Shown piece after piece: positions 54,833 to 62,849 of a stretch of 64,000 nt of DNA. Numbering within the stretch: position 1 is the first letter of the stretch; the number at the start of each line of letters is the position of its first letter. The notes below the pieces were generated by a model, which saw nothing but the letters and a program-made list of their open reading frames with translations, made no database searches and had not been told where the DNA came from. The position numbers and the translations under genes were made by a program. Origin of the DNA: Teichococcus aerophilus (GTDB lineage: Bacteria; Pseudomonadota; Alphaproteobacteria; Acetobacterales; Acetobacteraceae); NCBI RefSeq assembly GCF_014490485.1, contig NZ_JACTVA010000023.1:1-64000 (forward strand). The letters run 5' to 3'.

Positions 54833-55984
54833 GTGCCAGACACCAACATGCCGGCTGGCGTGTCGGAGTGGCATGTCGCCCTGCGCGACGCCGCCCGCCG
54901 CTTCGCCGATGACGAGATCGCCCCCCTCGCCGTCGAGCTCGATGAGACGGAGCAATATCCGGCGGAGCTGTACCGGAAGCTGGCCGAGGCCGGTTTGTTC
55001 GGCATCAGCGTACCCGAGGAACTGGGCGGCGCCGGCGCCGACGTCCTTGCCTATGCGATGGTGATGGAGGAACTTTCGCGCGGCTACGCCTCCGTCGCCG
55101 ACCAGGTCGGGCTGGTGGAGCTGCTGGGCACGCTGCTGACCCGCCATGGCACCCCGTCGCAGCAGGAGCGCTATCTGCGCCCGCTGCTGAAGGCCGAGCT
55201 GCGCTGCGCCTATGCGCTGACGGAGGCCGAGGCGGGCTCCGACCTCGCCGGGCTGAAGACGCGTGCGCGCCGCACGGCGGATGGCTGGGTGCTGGATGGC
55301 GCCAAGCTGTGGATCCACAACGCACCCGTCGCCGATTTCGCCGCCGTACTGGCCCGCACGGACCCGGAGGCCGGGCATCGCGGCATGTCGATCCTGCTGG
55401 TGGATCTGAACAGCCCCGGCGTGACGCGCGACCGCAAAGAACACAAGATGGGCCAGCGCGCCTCGCAGGTCGGCGGGCTGCGCTTCGACAACGTACAGGT
55501 GCCGGCCGACGCGCTGCTGGGCGAGGAGGGGCGCGGCTTCCACATGATGATGTCGGTGCTCGACAAGGGCCGCGTCGGCATCGGCGCGCTGGCACTCGGC
55601 ATCCTGCAGGCGGCACTCGAGGACAGCATCGATTACGCCAAGCAGCGCCGGCAATTTGGCCAGGCCATCGGCGACTTCCAGGCGGTGCAGTGGATGATCG
55701 CCGACATGGCGAAGGATGCGCATGCGGCGCGGTTGATGATTCTGCACGCTGCGCAAATGCTGGATGGCGGCGGCCGCGCCACGTTGGAAGCCAGCATGGC
55801 GAAGTGCTTCGCTTCGGACGCCGCCGTTAGCCGCACCGCCGATGCGGTACAGATCCATGGCGGCTCCGGCTACATCCGTGGCGTGCGGGTGGAGCGGCTG
55901 TTCCGGGACGCCAAGATCACGCAGATCTACGAGGGCACCAACCAGATCCAACGCATGATCATGGCGCGGAGCCTGTTGGCATGA
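54833..55984 (+). CDS. Acyl-CoA dehydrogenase
   Basis: This 383-aa FAD enzyme performs alpha,beta-dehydrogenation of an acyl-CoA. Domains run in the usual order: an N-terminal helical domain, a middle beta domain with CAYALTEAEAGSDLAGLKTR and KLWIHNAPVADF, and a C-terminal helical domain with YAKQRRQFGQAIGDFQAVQW. IYEGTNQIQRMIMARSLL at the end holds the conserved glutamate and FAD-contact residues. I favour a GTG start at 54833, 9 bases after GGGAG; an ATG at 54848 is also possible. It overlaps the SDR gene by 4 bp. It is the first catabolic gene after lacI, so it likely acts on the imported acid once activated to a CoA ester. No CoA ligase is in view. Confidence 0.92.
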   Translation: MPDTNMPAGVSEWHVALRDAARRFADDEIAPLAVELDETEQYPAELYRKLAEAGLFGISVPEELGGAGADVLAYAMVMEELSRGYASVADQVGLVELLGTLLTRHGTPSQQERYLRPLLKAELRCAYALTEAEAGSDLAGLKTRARRTADGWVLDGAKLWIHNAPVADFAAVLARTDPEAGHRGMSILLVDLNSPGVTRDRKEHKMGQRASQVGGLRFDNVQVPADALLGEEGRGFHMMMSVLDKGRVGIGALALGILQAALEDSIDYAKQRRQFGQAIGDFQAVQWMIADMAKDAHAARLMILHAAQMLDGGGRATLEASMAKCFASDAAVSRTADAVQIHGGSGYIRGVRVERLFRDAKITQIYEGTNQIQRMIMARSLLA

Positions 55985-56757
55985 GCGGCTTGTCCGGACA
56001 CCGCCCGGTGGCGCTGGTCACCGGTGGCCGGCGCGGCATCGGCCGTGCCGCCTGCGTCGCCCTGGCCGGGCGGGGCTTCGACATCCTGATCGCCGACATC
56101 GCGGAGGATGGCGCGGCGGAGACGGCGGCCGAAGTGCGTGCGGCCGGTGGCGAATGCGCGTTCCGCCAGCTGGACATCGCCGACCAGGCCAGCCACACGA
56201 CGTTCGTGGAGGATGCCTGGAGCCTGACAGGCGGCATCGACTGCCTGGTCAACAATGCCGGCGTCGGCGCCCTGAAGCGCGGCGACCTGCTGGACGTCAC
56301 GCCGGAATCCTGGGACCGCGCCATGGGCGTCAATGCCCGTGGCAGCTTCTTCCTCACCCAGGCAGTGGCACGCCGGATGGTGGCGGGGGATGCGTCGGGG
56401 CCGCGCAGCATCGTCTTCGTCTCCTCCGCCAATGCGGTGCTGGCCTCGCCGGACCGCGGCGAATACTGCGCCTCCAAAGCCGCCATCTCCATGCTGGTGA
56501 AGGTCTTCGCGCTGCGGCTGGCGGAGCACGGCATCGCCGTGCACGAGGTCCGCCCCGGCGTCATCCGTACCGACCTGACCGCCCCGGTGGCTGAGGCCTA
56601 TACACGCCGCATCGCGGACGGGCTCTCACCGATCCGCCGCTGGGGCGAAGCCGAGGATATCGGCCGCGCCATCGCCATGCTGGCAGCGGGCGACCTGCCC
56701 TTCAGCACCGGCGACGCCCTGCATATCGATGGCGGCCTGCATCTCGGCCGGTTGTAA
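55981..56757 (+). CDS. Short-chain dehydrogenase/reductase (SDR, 3-oxoacyl reductase-like)
   Basis: This 258-aa NAD(P)-dependent oxidoreductase has the TGGRRGIG cofactor motif, LVNNAGVGAL, the serine in VFVSSANAVLAS and the catalytic YCASK. DALHIDGGLHLGRL closes the fold. It is coupled to the acyl-CoA dehydrogenase gene by ATGA overlap. In a beta-oxidation-like sequence it would oxidise a 3-hydroxyacyl-CoA to the 3-oxo compound. Annotation pipelines will probably call it FabG-like; a fatty acid synthesis role is unlikely here. Confidence 0.9.
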   Translation: MSGLSGHRPVALVTGGRRGIGRAACVALAGRGFDILIADIAEDGAAETAAEVRAAGGECAFRQLDIADQASHTTFVEDAWSLTGGIDCLVNNAGVGALKRGDLLDVTPESWDRAMGVNARGSFFLTQAVARRMVAGDASGPRSIVFVSSANAVLASPDRGEYCASKAAISMLVKVFALRLAEHGIAVHEVRPGVIRTDLTAPVAEAYTRRIADGLSPIRRWGEAEDIGRAIAMLAAGDLPFSTGDALHIDGGLHLGRL

Positions 56758-56780
56758 CGCCCCTCCCGCAAGGAAGCACC

Positions 56781-57242
56781 ATGCCCGATACACGCTTGCA
56801 CTTCGAGGACGTCGAAGTGGGGATGCGCTGGCAGACCAGCGGCGTCCAGGTCACCGAAGCGCATCTCTTCGCCTTTGCCGGCCTGTCCGGTGACTTTTAC
56901 GAAATCCATGTGGATGACGAATACGCCCGCGCCCAGGGCTATCCCGGCCGCATCGCCCACGGCCTGCTCGGGCTGGCCATGGCGGACGGGTTGAAGAACC
57001 GGGCGGAGACCCGGCTGGCCGCCATCGTCTCCCTCGGCTGGCGTTGGCGCTTTACCGGGCCGATCTTCATCGGCGACCGGTTGCAGGCGGAGATCCACAT
57101 CACCCAGCTGCGGCCGACCCGGCATGCCGAGCGTGGCATCGTCACCCTGGCTTTCGCTCTGCGCAACCAGCGGGACGAAACGGTGCAAGAGGGCGAGAAC
57201 GATATGATGATCCATCGCCGGCTGGCCAGGGCGGCTGAATAG
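56781..57242 (+). CDS. MaoC-family (R)-specific enoyl-CoA hydratase-like
   Basis: This 153-aa hot-dog protein has the hydratase-2 type catalytic stretch (AFAGLSGDFYEIHVDDEYAR, with Asp and His) and YPGRIAHGLLGLAMADG. AAGGAAG precedes the ATG. It follows the SDR gene by 23 bp and completes the run of acyl-CoA dehydrogenase, SDR and hydratase. It is only distantly similar to the MaoC at 37616 and belongs to a different subgroup. Confidence 0.88.
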   Translation: MPDTRLHFEDVEVGMRWQTSGVQVTEAHLFAFAGLSGDFYEIHVDDEYARAQGYPGRIAHGLLGLAMADGLKNRAETRLAAIVSLGWRWRFTGPIFIGDRLQAEIHITQLRPTRHAERGIVTLAFALRNQRDETVQEGENDMMIHRRLARAAE

Positions 57243-57303
57243 CAGAGGCCGGGAGGGCTGCGGCACCGGCCACCGCATTTCTCTGTCGTCGTACAACGGA
57301 ATA

Positions 57304-57319
57304 ATTGGAACGTTCCGAT
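57304..57319. promoter_or_regulatory. LacI-type operator 2, upstream of the binding-protein gene
   Basis: ATTGGAACGTTCCGAT matches the consensus ATTGGAACGTTCCAAT at 15 of 16 positions and lies 37 bp before the start codon at 57356. It suggests a separate promoter for the binding-protein gene under the same repressor. Confidence 0.8.
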
Positions 57320-57355
57320 GTTGCTGATATCGTCCTCCCTGTGGAGGAAACAAAC

Positions 57356-58969
57356 ATGACCATTATGGCGATAAGCCGTCGTGACCTGACACGCCTGCTG
57401 GCGGGTGGCGCCGCCGCGCTCGCACCCCTGGGCCATATCGCGGCACAAGCCCAGAGCCGGCGCGACACTCTGGTGATCGGCCTGGACACCAGCGACACGG
57501 TGACCTTCGACCCGGTGCGCCAGGCGCAATACACACCGCCCATGACTCTCGCTGCGTGCTACGACACGCTGATGACCTTCGCGCCTGGGGACTACATCAA
57601 TCCCCGCCCGCTGCTGGCGACGAAGTGGGAACGGCGCCCGGGCGGCAATGGTTGGCGCTTCACCCTGCGCCAGGGCGTCAAGTTCGCCAGTGGCGCGCCG
57701 CTGACGGCGGAGGACGTCAAGTTCAGCTTCGACCGGCTGATCGGCATGAAGGAACAGACGCAGGTCTACATCAAGTCGGTGGACCGGGCGGAAGTGGTGG
57801 ACGACCACACGGTCGACCTGATCATGAACGCGCCCAACGCGCCGATCCTGCCTATCCTCTGCAATCCCGCCTGCGCCATCATGGAGAAAGCCGCCCTGCT
57901 CAAGAACGGCGCCGTCGGCGGCCCGGATGCGCGGGAGCAGGATAAGGCGACCGACTGGCTCAACGGCAACAGCGCCGGCAGCGGCCCGTTCCGCCTCGTC
58001 CGCTGGGAACGCAATTCGCAGATCATGCTGCAGCGCAACCCGAATTACTGGGGCACGCCCTCGCCGTTCGAGCGCGTCGTGATCCGCCACCTGTCGGACA
58101 GCGCCGCGCAGCTGCTGGCGGTCCGCCGTGGCGACGTGCATGCCGCCTTCAACCTGATCCCCGAGCACATCGCGGCGCTGCAGGCCGAAGCCAGCGTGCG
58201 CATCGACAAGCTGCCCAGCCTCGACCACGTCTACATGGCGGTGACCGAGAACCCGGCGGCCAACCCGGCGCTGGCGAAGAAGGAAGCCCGCCACGCCATC
58301 GGCCATGCCATTGACTATGACGGCATCCTGAACGGCCTGCTGGGCGGCGCCGCCACCCGCGCGGCGCACTTCCTGCCGATCGGCGTCACTGGCAGCACGC
58401 CGGAAGTCGCCAAGGAAGTCGCGTTCCAGACCAACCTGGACAAGGCCAGGCAGCTGCTGCAATCCGCCGGCCTGGCTGATGGGTTCGAGATGGAGATCGC
58501 CTACGGCAATGCCGCCGTGGCCGGCGTGTCCTACCAGGTGCTGGCGCAGAAGATCCAGGCGGATCTCGGCCGCGTCGGCATCCGGGTGCGGCTGAACCCG
58601 ATGGACCAGGTGAACCTGCGCACCACCTACACCACCGGCAAGATGCAGGGCGGCGTGCTGACCTTCTGGAACCCGCCCGCCGTTTCCAACGACCTCTGGG
58701 CCTCGGCGGTGGTCGAGCGCGTGGCGAAGCGCGTCGGCTGGGACGTGCCGGCGGACATGACCGCCCTGGTCAAGCGCGCATCGGAAAGCCAGAACCAGGA
58801 TGAAGCCGCCTCGCTGTGGATCGAGTGGCAGAAGCGTGTGGTGGACCAAGCCAACCACTTCATCCTGTTCCAGCCGACCTACCAGATCGGTGTCCGCAAG
58901 ACGATCAAGGACTTCCCGCTGACGGCCGCCGGCTGGCAGCTGGACATGGGCGCCGTCACCCTGGCTTGA
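57356..58969 (+). CDS. Peptide/nickel-type ABC substrate-binding protein (SBP family 5)
   Basis: This 537-aa exported protein has a twin-arginine-like leader (SRRDLTRLLAGGAAALAPLG) and family 5 motifs: QAQYTPPMTLAACYDTLMTF, RFTLRQGVKFASGAPLTAED, GSGPFRLVRWERNSQIMLQR and ARHAIGHAIDYDGILNGLLG. GGAGGAAA precedes the ATG at 57356. Unlike the three orphan paralogues, it has permease and ATPase genes nearby (60941 onward), separated by two minus-strand genes. All share the operator palindrome, so it is most likely the receptor for that transporter. Confidence 0.92.
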   Translation: MTIMAISRRDLTRLLAGGAAALAPLGHIAAQAQSRRDTLVIGLDTSDTVTFDPVRQAQYTPPMTLAACYDTLMTFAPGDYINPRPLLATKWERRPGGNGWRFTLRQGVKFASGAPLTAEDVKFSFDRLIGMKEQTQVYIKSVDRAEVVDDHTVDLIMNAPNAPILPILCNPACAIMEKAALLKNGAVGGPDAREQDKATDWLNGNSAGSGPFRLVRWERNSQIMLQRNPNYWGTPSPFERVVIRHLSDSAAQLLAVRRGDVHAAFNLIPEHIAALQAEASVRIDKLPSLDHVYMAVTENPAANPALAKKEARHAIGHAIDYDGILNGLLGGAATRAAHFLPIGVTGSTPEVAKEVAFQTNLDKARQLLQSAGLADGFEMEIAYGNAAVAGVSYQVLAQKIQADLGRVGIRVRLNPMDQVNLRTTYTTGKMQGGVLTFWNPPAVSNDLWASAVVERVAKRVGWDVPADMTALVKRASESQNQDEAASLWIEWQKRVVDQANHFILFQPTYQIGVRKTIKDFPLTAAGWQLDMGAVTLA

Positions 58970-58974
58970 AGCCT

Positions 58975-59000
58975 GTCCGCTGCATAACCGTGCAGCGGAC
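58975..59000. terminator. Bidirectional hairpin terminator
   Basis: GTCCGCTGCA, loop TAACCG, TGCAGCGGAC is a perfect 10-bp stem in the 89-bp gap between the convergent binding-protein and hydroxyacid dehydrogenase genes. Confidence 0.7.
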
Positions 59001-59058
59001 ATCCTCTCAGTTCTCCAGGGCCGCGTGATCGTCCCCCGGTTGCTTCAACTTGAGGCGG

Positions 59059-60036
59059 TCACGCTTTCAGCAGGCGCTTCAAGCGGTGGGCAGCTTCGGC
59101 GTTCACCGCCCCCTCGGGCATCTGGCCCGCCGCCAGGGCGGCGATCTGCCGCACCGTGTCCATCGCCTGGTGCTCCGTCGCCGTCGGCGTCAGGCCGCCA
59201 ATATGCGGCGTAGCGATGACGTCTCGCCTTCTGGCCAGGCTTGGCGGCGGCATCTGGTCCGGCGCCATGCCGACATCCAGCGCCGCGCCGGCCAGGTGGC
59301 CGGAATCCAGCGCCTCCTCCAGCGCCGCCTCATGCACCAACTGCCCACGGGAAAGATTGACCAGGAAGCTGCCGCGCTTCATCTGCGCGAACCGCGCCGC
59401 ATTTAACAGCTTGTCCGTCTCCGGCGTCGATGCGGCAAGGCAGACGACGAAGTCCGCCGCGCCCAGCACTTCCTCCAGCGATGCGCTGCCTTCCGGCAGG
59501 CCGGGGTCGTGCACGACGATGCGCATGCCGACGCCGCGCGCCATCTCCGCCAGCCGCCGGGCGATGCGGCCATAGCCAATCAGCCCCAGCGTGCTGGCGC
59601 TCAGCTGGCGGCCCATCGCCGCCTCCGGCACCGTGCCGGCGTGGAACACTTCCGCCGCGCGGGTCATGCCCCGGGCGAGGTCGATCATCATGCCCAGCCC
59701 CAGCTCGGCCACCGCGTCGGTGAAGCCGGGCGTCGCCCGCGTTACCAGCACACCGTGGGCGGAGGCGGCGTCGACATCGATGGTGCTGATATCGACGGCG
59801 CCGCGCAGGAACGCCACCAGGTCCGGCGCATGCGCGAAGGTCTCCGCCGTGCCGGGCGTGGCGCGGAAGGCGACGATGGCCTGGCAACCGGCGGCGGCCT
59901 CGGCCAGCGCCTGGCCCTGCAGTACCTTGCCGCTGGTGTTGCGCACCACCTCGGCCACCTGTTGCAGGGCGGCCAGCGGTCGGTCACCGTAATAGCCGGC
60001 GAAGGCTTCTTCCGTATGGGTCAGGTACACCTTCAC
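59059..60036 (-). CDS. D-2-hydroxyacid dehydrogenase-family protein
   Basis: This 325-aa NAD-dependent protein has the Rossmann motif GLIGYGRIARRLA, the catalytic arginine in LVNLSRGQLVHEAAL and the histidine in ATPHIGGLTP. The position that normally holds the catalytic glutamate (DVFxxEP) reads DVGMAPDQMP, a variant I recognise from a subgroup in alphaproteobacteria, so its substrate may differ from standard lactate or phosphoglycerate dehydrogenases. The start is a GTG overlapping the enoyl-CoA hydratase stop by 4 bp. It is in a two-gene minus-strand operon inside the LacI-regulated unit. Confidence 0.87.
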   Translation of the reverse strand: MKVYLTHTEEAFAGYYGDRPLAALQQVAEVVRNTSGKVLQGQALAEAAAGCQAIVAFRATPGTAETFAHAPDLVAFLRGAVDISTIDVDAASAHGVLVTRATPGFTDAVAELGLGMMIDLARGMTRAAEVFHAGTVPEAAMGRQLSASTLGLIGYGRIARRLAEMARGVGMRIVVHDPGLPEGSASLEEVLGAADFVVCLAASTPETDKLLNAARFAQMKRGSFLVNLSRGQLVHEAALEEALDSGHLAGAALDVGMAPDQMPPPSLARRRDVIATPHIGGLTPTATEHQAMDTVRQIAALAAGQMPEGAVNAEAAHRLKRLLKA

Positions 60037-60800
60037 CGGGAGAACTCCGCCTGCCGCTTCTCGTTGAAGGCACGGATGCCTTCCAGATGGTCGCCCGCGC
60101 TGAAGCACAGCACGTTCATCTCATTCTCATAGGTCAGGCCGGCACTCAGCGGCGTCTCCATCGCGGCGCGCAGCGCGGCCTTGACGGATTGCACCGCCAC
60201 GGTGCTGAAGCCCGCCAAGCGCTGTGCCACAGCACGGGCGCGCGGCAGCAACTCCTCCGCGCTGACCACCTCGTGCACCATGCCGAGCTTCAGGGCCTCC
60301 GCCGCGTCGATCTGCTCGGCCAGCATCAGCAGCCGCGTGGCCGCCGCATGGCCAATCAGGCGGGGCAGCAACTGGGAGGCACCGCCGCCGCCCACCCAGC
60401 CGCGCTGCACTTCAGGAAAACCGATCCGCGTATTGGTGGCGGCGATGCGGATATCGGCGCCCAGCGCCGTCTCCGCCCCGCCGCCCAGCGTCCAGCCCTG
60501 CAGGGCGACGACGACCGGCTTGCGGATCATCCTGACCGCCGCCGCATACTCGATGCGGTTACGGAAATGCCAGGCGGAGGGATAGGCCGCGAGCGCGTTC
60601 AGGTCGCTGCCGGAGCAGAAGGCCTTCTCGCCCGCCCCATGCAGCAGTACGGCGCGGACCTCGTCGTCCTCGTCCACCGCGCGCGCATGGGCGGCGAGCT
60701 GGCGGGCCATCGCGGGCGTCATGGCATTGTGCTTTGCAGCACGGTCCAGCAGCAACTCCGCGATCCCGTCCACGACGGTCAAGCGCACTTCACCCTGCAT
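60033..60800 (-). CDS. Enoyl-CoA hydratase/isomerase family protein (crotonase)
   Basis: This 255-aa crotonase-fold protein has GEKAFCSGSDLNALAAY (oxyanion hole side), ALQGWTLGGGAETALGADIR (second oxyanion strand and first glutamate position) and GFPEVQRGWVGGGGASQLLP (second glutamate position). It hydrates or isomerises an unsaturated acyl-CoA. GGAGGAAA precedes the ATG. Its promoter region carries two LacI-type operators shared with the divergent permease operon, so it belongs to the same regulon. With a MaoC hydratase also present, the two hydratases may act on different intermediates. Confidence 0.9.
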   Translation of the reverse strand: MQGEVRLTVVDGIAELLLDRAAKHNAMTPAMARQLAAHARAVDEDDEVRAVLLHGAGEKAFCSGSDLNALAAYPSAWHFRNRIEYAAAVRMIRKPVVVALQGWTLGGGAETALGADIRIAATNTRIGFPEVQRGWVGGGGASQLLPRLIGHAAATRLLMLAEQIDAAEALKLGMVHEVVSAEELLPRARAVAQRLAGFSTVAVQSVKAALRAAMETPLSAGLTYENEMNVLCFSAGDHLEGIRAFNEKRQAEFSR

Positions 60801-60835
60801 ATGTTTCCTCCCCAGGCCCTCTGCGTGGCCGGCCG

Positions 60836-60851
60836 ATTATAACGTTCCAAT
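60836..60851. promoter_or_regulatory. LacI-type operator 3, divergent promoter region
   Basis: ATTATAACGTTCCAAT matches the consensus at 14 of 16 positions. It lies 36 bp from the enoyl-CoA hydratase start codon and is the hydratase-proximal member of a pair 46 bp apart centre to centre. Confidence 0.75.
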
Positions 60852-60881
60852 AACACGCCGGGGAAGCCCACAAAGGGCTTG

Positions 60882-60897
60882 ATGAGAACGTTCCAAT
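60882..60897. promoter_or_regulatory. LacI-type operator 4, divergent promoter region
   Basis: ATGAGAACGTTCCAAT matches the consensus at 14 of 16 positions. It lies 43 bp before the permease start codon and is the permease-proximal member of the operator pair. Confidence 0.75.
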
Positions 60898-60940
60898 CGG
60901 ACACTACTTCCGGCAACGATAAAGCAGGAGGAACGCGCCG

Positions 60941-61951
60941 ATGTCACGCTACATCGCCAAGCGGCTGCTCGCCGCCGCGGTCATGGCGATCCTGGCCAGC
61001 GCCGTCATTTTCCTGATCGCCAACCTCGTTCCGGGCGATCCGGTGCTGGCGCAGCTGGGCGACATCGCGGCCAGCGACCCGGCGACCGTCGCGCGCTGGC
61101 GCGCGAAGTGGGGCCTGGATCTGCCGCTGTGGGAACGCTACGGCATCTTCCTCGGCGGGCTGGTCCAGGGCGACTTGGGCATGTCCATCGCCACGCGCCG
61201 CCCGGTGCTGGACGATATCATCCAGTACGCGCCGGCGACGCTGGAACTGGCGACCGTCGCCTTCCTGCTGTCGCTCGCCATCGGTATCCCGCTCGGCATC
61301 GCCGCGGCGGTGTGGCGGGATGGCTGGGTAGATTCGCTGGCGCGCGGCCTGTCGCTGCTCGGCGTCTCCGCCCCCACCTTCTGGCTCGCCTTCATCATGC
61401 TCGCCATCTTCTATGGCGGGCTGGAATGGGCGCCCGGCCCGGGGCGGCTGGACCCCATCGCCTTCCCGCCGGAAGGCCCGACCGGCCTGTTCCTGTTCGA
61501 CAGCCTCTGGGCCGGTGACTGGGAGACCTTCACGGATGCCGCGGCGCATCTCGTGCTGCCCTCCATCGTGCTTGCCGCCGCCACGATCGGCCTGATCACC
61601 CGCACCACCCGCGCCGCGATGCTGGACAGCCTGCAACAGGATTACGTCCGCGTCTCCCGCGCCAAGGGCCTGCGCGGCTGGACGGTGGTCATGCGCCACG
61701 CCCTGCCCAACGCCCTGGTGCCGGTGGTGACGCTCGGCGGCCTCGCCTACGCCAACCTGCTGGCCGGCGCGGTGATGACGGAGACGGTCTTCGCCTGGCC
61801 CGGCCTCGGCCGCTACACCTTCCGCTCGGCGGCGGCGCTGGATTTCCCGGCCATCGTCGGCATCACCCTGGTCGTCTCCATCACCTACCTGCTGGTCAAT
61901 CTGGTGGTCGACATGTCCTACGCCATTCTGGACCCGAGGGTGCGTCGATGA
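60941..61951 (+). CDS. Peptide-type ABC transporter permease (DppB-like)
   Basis: This 336-aa inner-membrane protein has the DppB/OppB pattern MSRYIAKRLLAAAVMAILAS, LVPGDPVLAQLG and the EAA loop DYVRVSRAKGLRGWTVVMRH ahead of ALPNALVPVVTLGG. The last span is VVDMSYAILDPRVRR. AGGAGGAA precedes the ATG. It overlaps the DppC-like gene by 4 bp. With the binding protein at 57356 it should import the regulon's substrate. Confidence 0.93.
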   Translation: MSRYIAKRLLAAAVMAILASAVIFLIANLVPGDPVLAQLGDIAASDPATVARWRAKWGLDLPLWERYGIFLGGLVQGDLGMSIATRRPVLDDIIQYAPATLELATVAFLLSLAIGIPLGIAAAVWRDGWVDSLARGLSLLGVSAPTFWLAFIMLAIFYGGLEWAPGPGRLDPIAFPPEGPTGLFLFDSLWAGDWETFTDAAAHLVLPSIVLAAATIGLITRTTRAAMLDSLQQDYVRVSRAKGLRGWTVVMRHALPNALVPVVTLGGLAYANLLAGAVMTETVFAWPGLGRYTFRSAAALDFPAIVGITLVVSITYLLVNLVVDMSYAILDPRVRR

Positions 61952-62820
61952 GCGCGACCACCGCCACGCCGGTCGTGCTGCCGCCGACCCGCTCCCGCCT
62001 GCGCCGCCGCTGGAAGCGCTACGGCCCCGCCTGGATCGGCGGCGCCATCGTCCTGGCCTGGATCCTCGTCGCCATCCTGGCGCCCTGGATCGCGCCGTAT
62101 AAGCCCGACGCGGTGGATGTCACCATCCGCCTGCAGCCGCCCAGCTGGGCGCATTGGATGGGCACGGACACGCTGGGGCGGGACGTCTTCTCCCGCCTGT
62201 TGCACGGGGCGCGCCTGTCGTTGCTGGCGGGCTTCTCCGTCGTGCTGCTCGGCGCGGCGCTCGGCACCGCCATCGGCATCATCGCCGCCTGGGCGCGCGG
62301 TTGGTGGGATGAAGGGCTGATGCGCTTCACCGACCTGGTGCTGTGCTTCCCGCCCATCATTCTGGCGTTGGCCATCGCCGCCGCGCTGGGCATCGGCCCG
62401 GTCAACACCATCCTGGCCATGCTGGTGGTGTGGTGGCCGAAATTCGCCCGCCTCGCCCGCGCCCTGGCGCTGGTGCAGCGCAGCCAGGAATATGTCGAAG
62501 CCGCCACGGTGCTCGGCCTGAAGCCGCGCCGCATCCTGGTGCGGCACATTCTGCCCAATACGCTCGGCCCCTTGGCCGTGCTGGTGACGCTGGATCTCGG
62601 CAACGCCATCCTGACCTTCGCCGGCCTGTCCTTCCTCGGCCTCGGCGTCGTGCCGCCGATCGCGGAATGGGGCTCCATGGTGGCCGAGGGGCGAGAGCTG
62701 ATCGAACAATGGTGGGTCGCGGCCTTCCCGGGCCTGGCCATCCTCACCGTCGTCGTCGGCTTCAATTTCTGCGGCGACGGGCTGCGCGACTGGCTGGACC
62801 CGAAGGGCCGCAGCCGTTGA
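61948..62820 (+). CDS. Peptide-type ABC transporter permease (DppC-like)
   Basis: This 290-aa permease has an N-terminal span (AWIGGAIVLAWILVAILAPW), HWMGTDTLGRDVFSRLLHGA and the EAA loop EYVEAATVLGLKPRRILVRHI, all standard for DppC/OppC. It ends in CGDGLRDWLDPKGRSR. It pairs with the DppB-like protein. The ATPase gene follows; a TTG overlapping its stop is an alternative start for that gene. Confidence 0.93.
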   Translation: MSATTATPVVLPPTRSRLRRRWKRYGPAWIGGAIVLAWILVAILAPWIAPYKPDAVDVTIRLQPPSWAHWMGTDTLGRDVFSRLLHGARLSLLAGFSVVLLGAALGTAIGIIAAWARGWWDEGLMRFTDLVLCFPPIILALAIAAALGIGPVNTILAMLVVWWPKFARLARALALVQRSQEYVEAATVLGLKPRRILVRHILPNTLGPLAVLVTLDLGNAILTFAGLSFLGLGVVPPIAEWGSMVAEGRELIEQWWVAAFPGLAILTVVVGFNFCGDGLRDWLDPKGRSR

Positions 62821-62849
62821 GCCGCCTGCCAGACAAGGACCCGAAGCGG

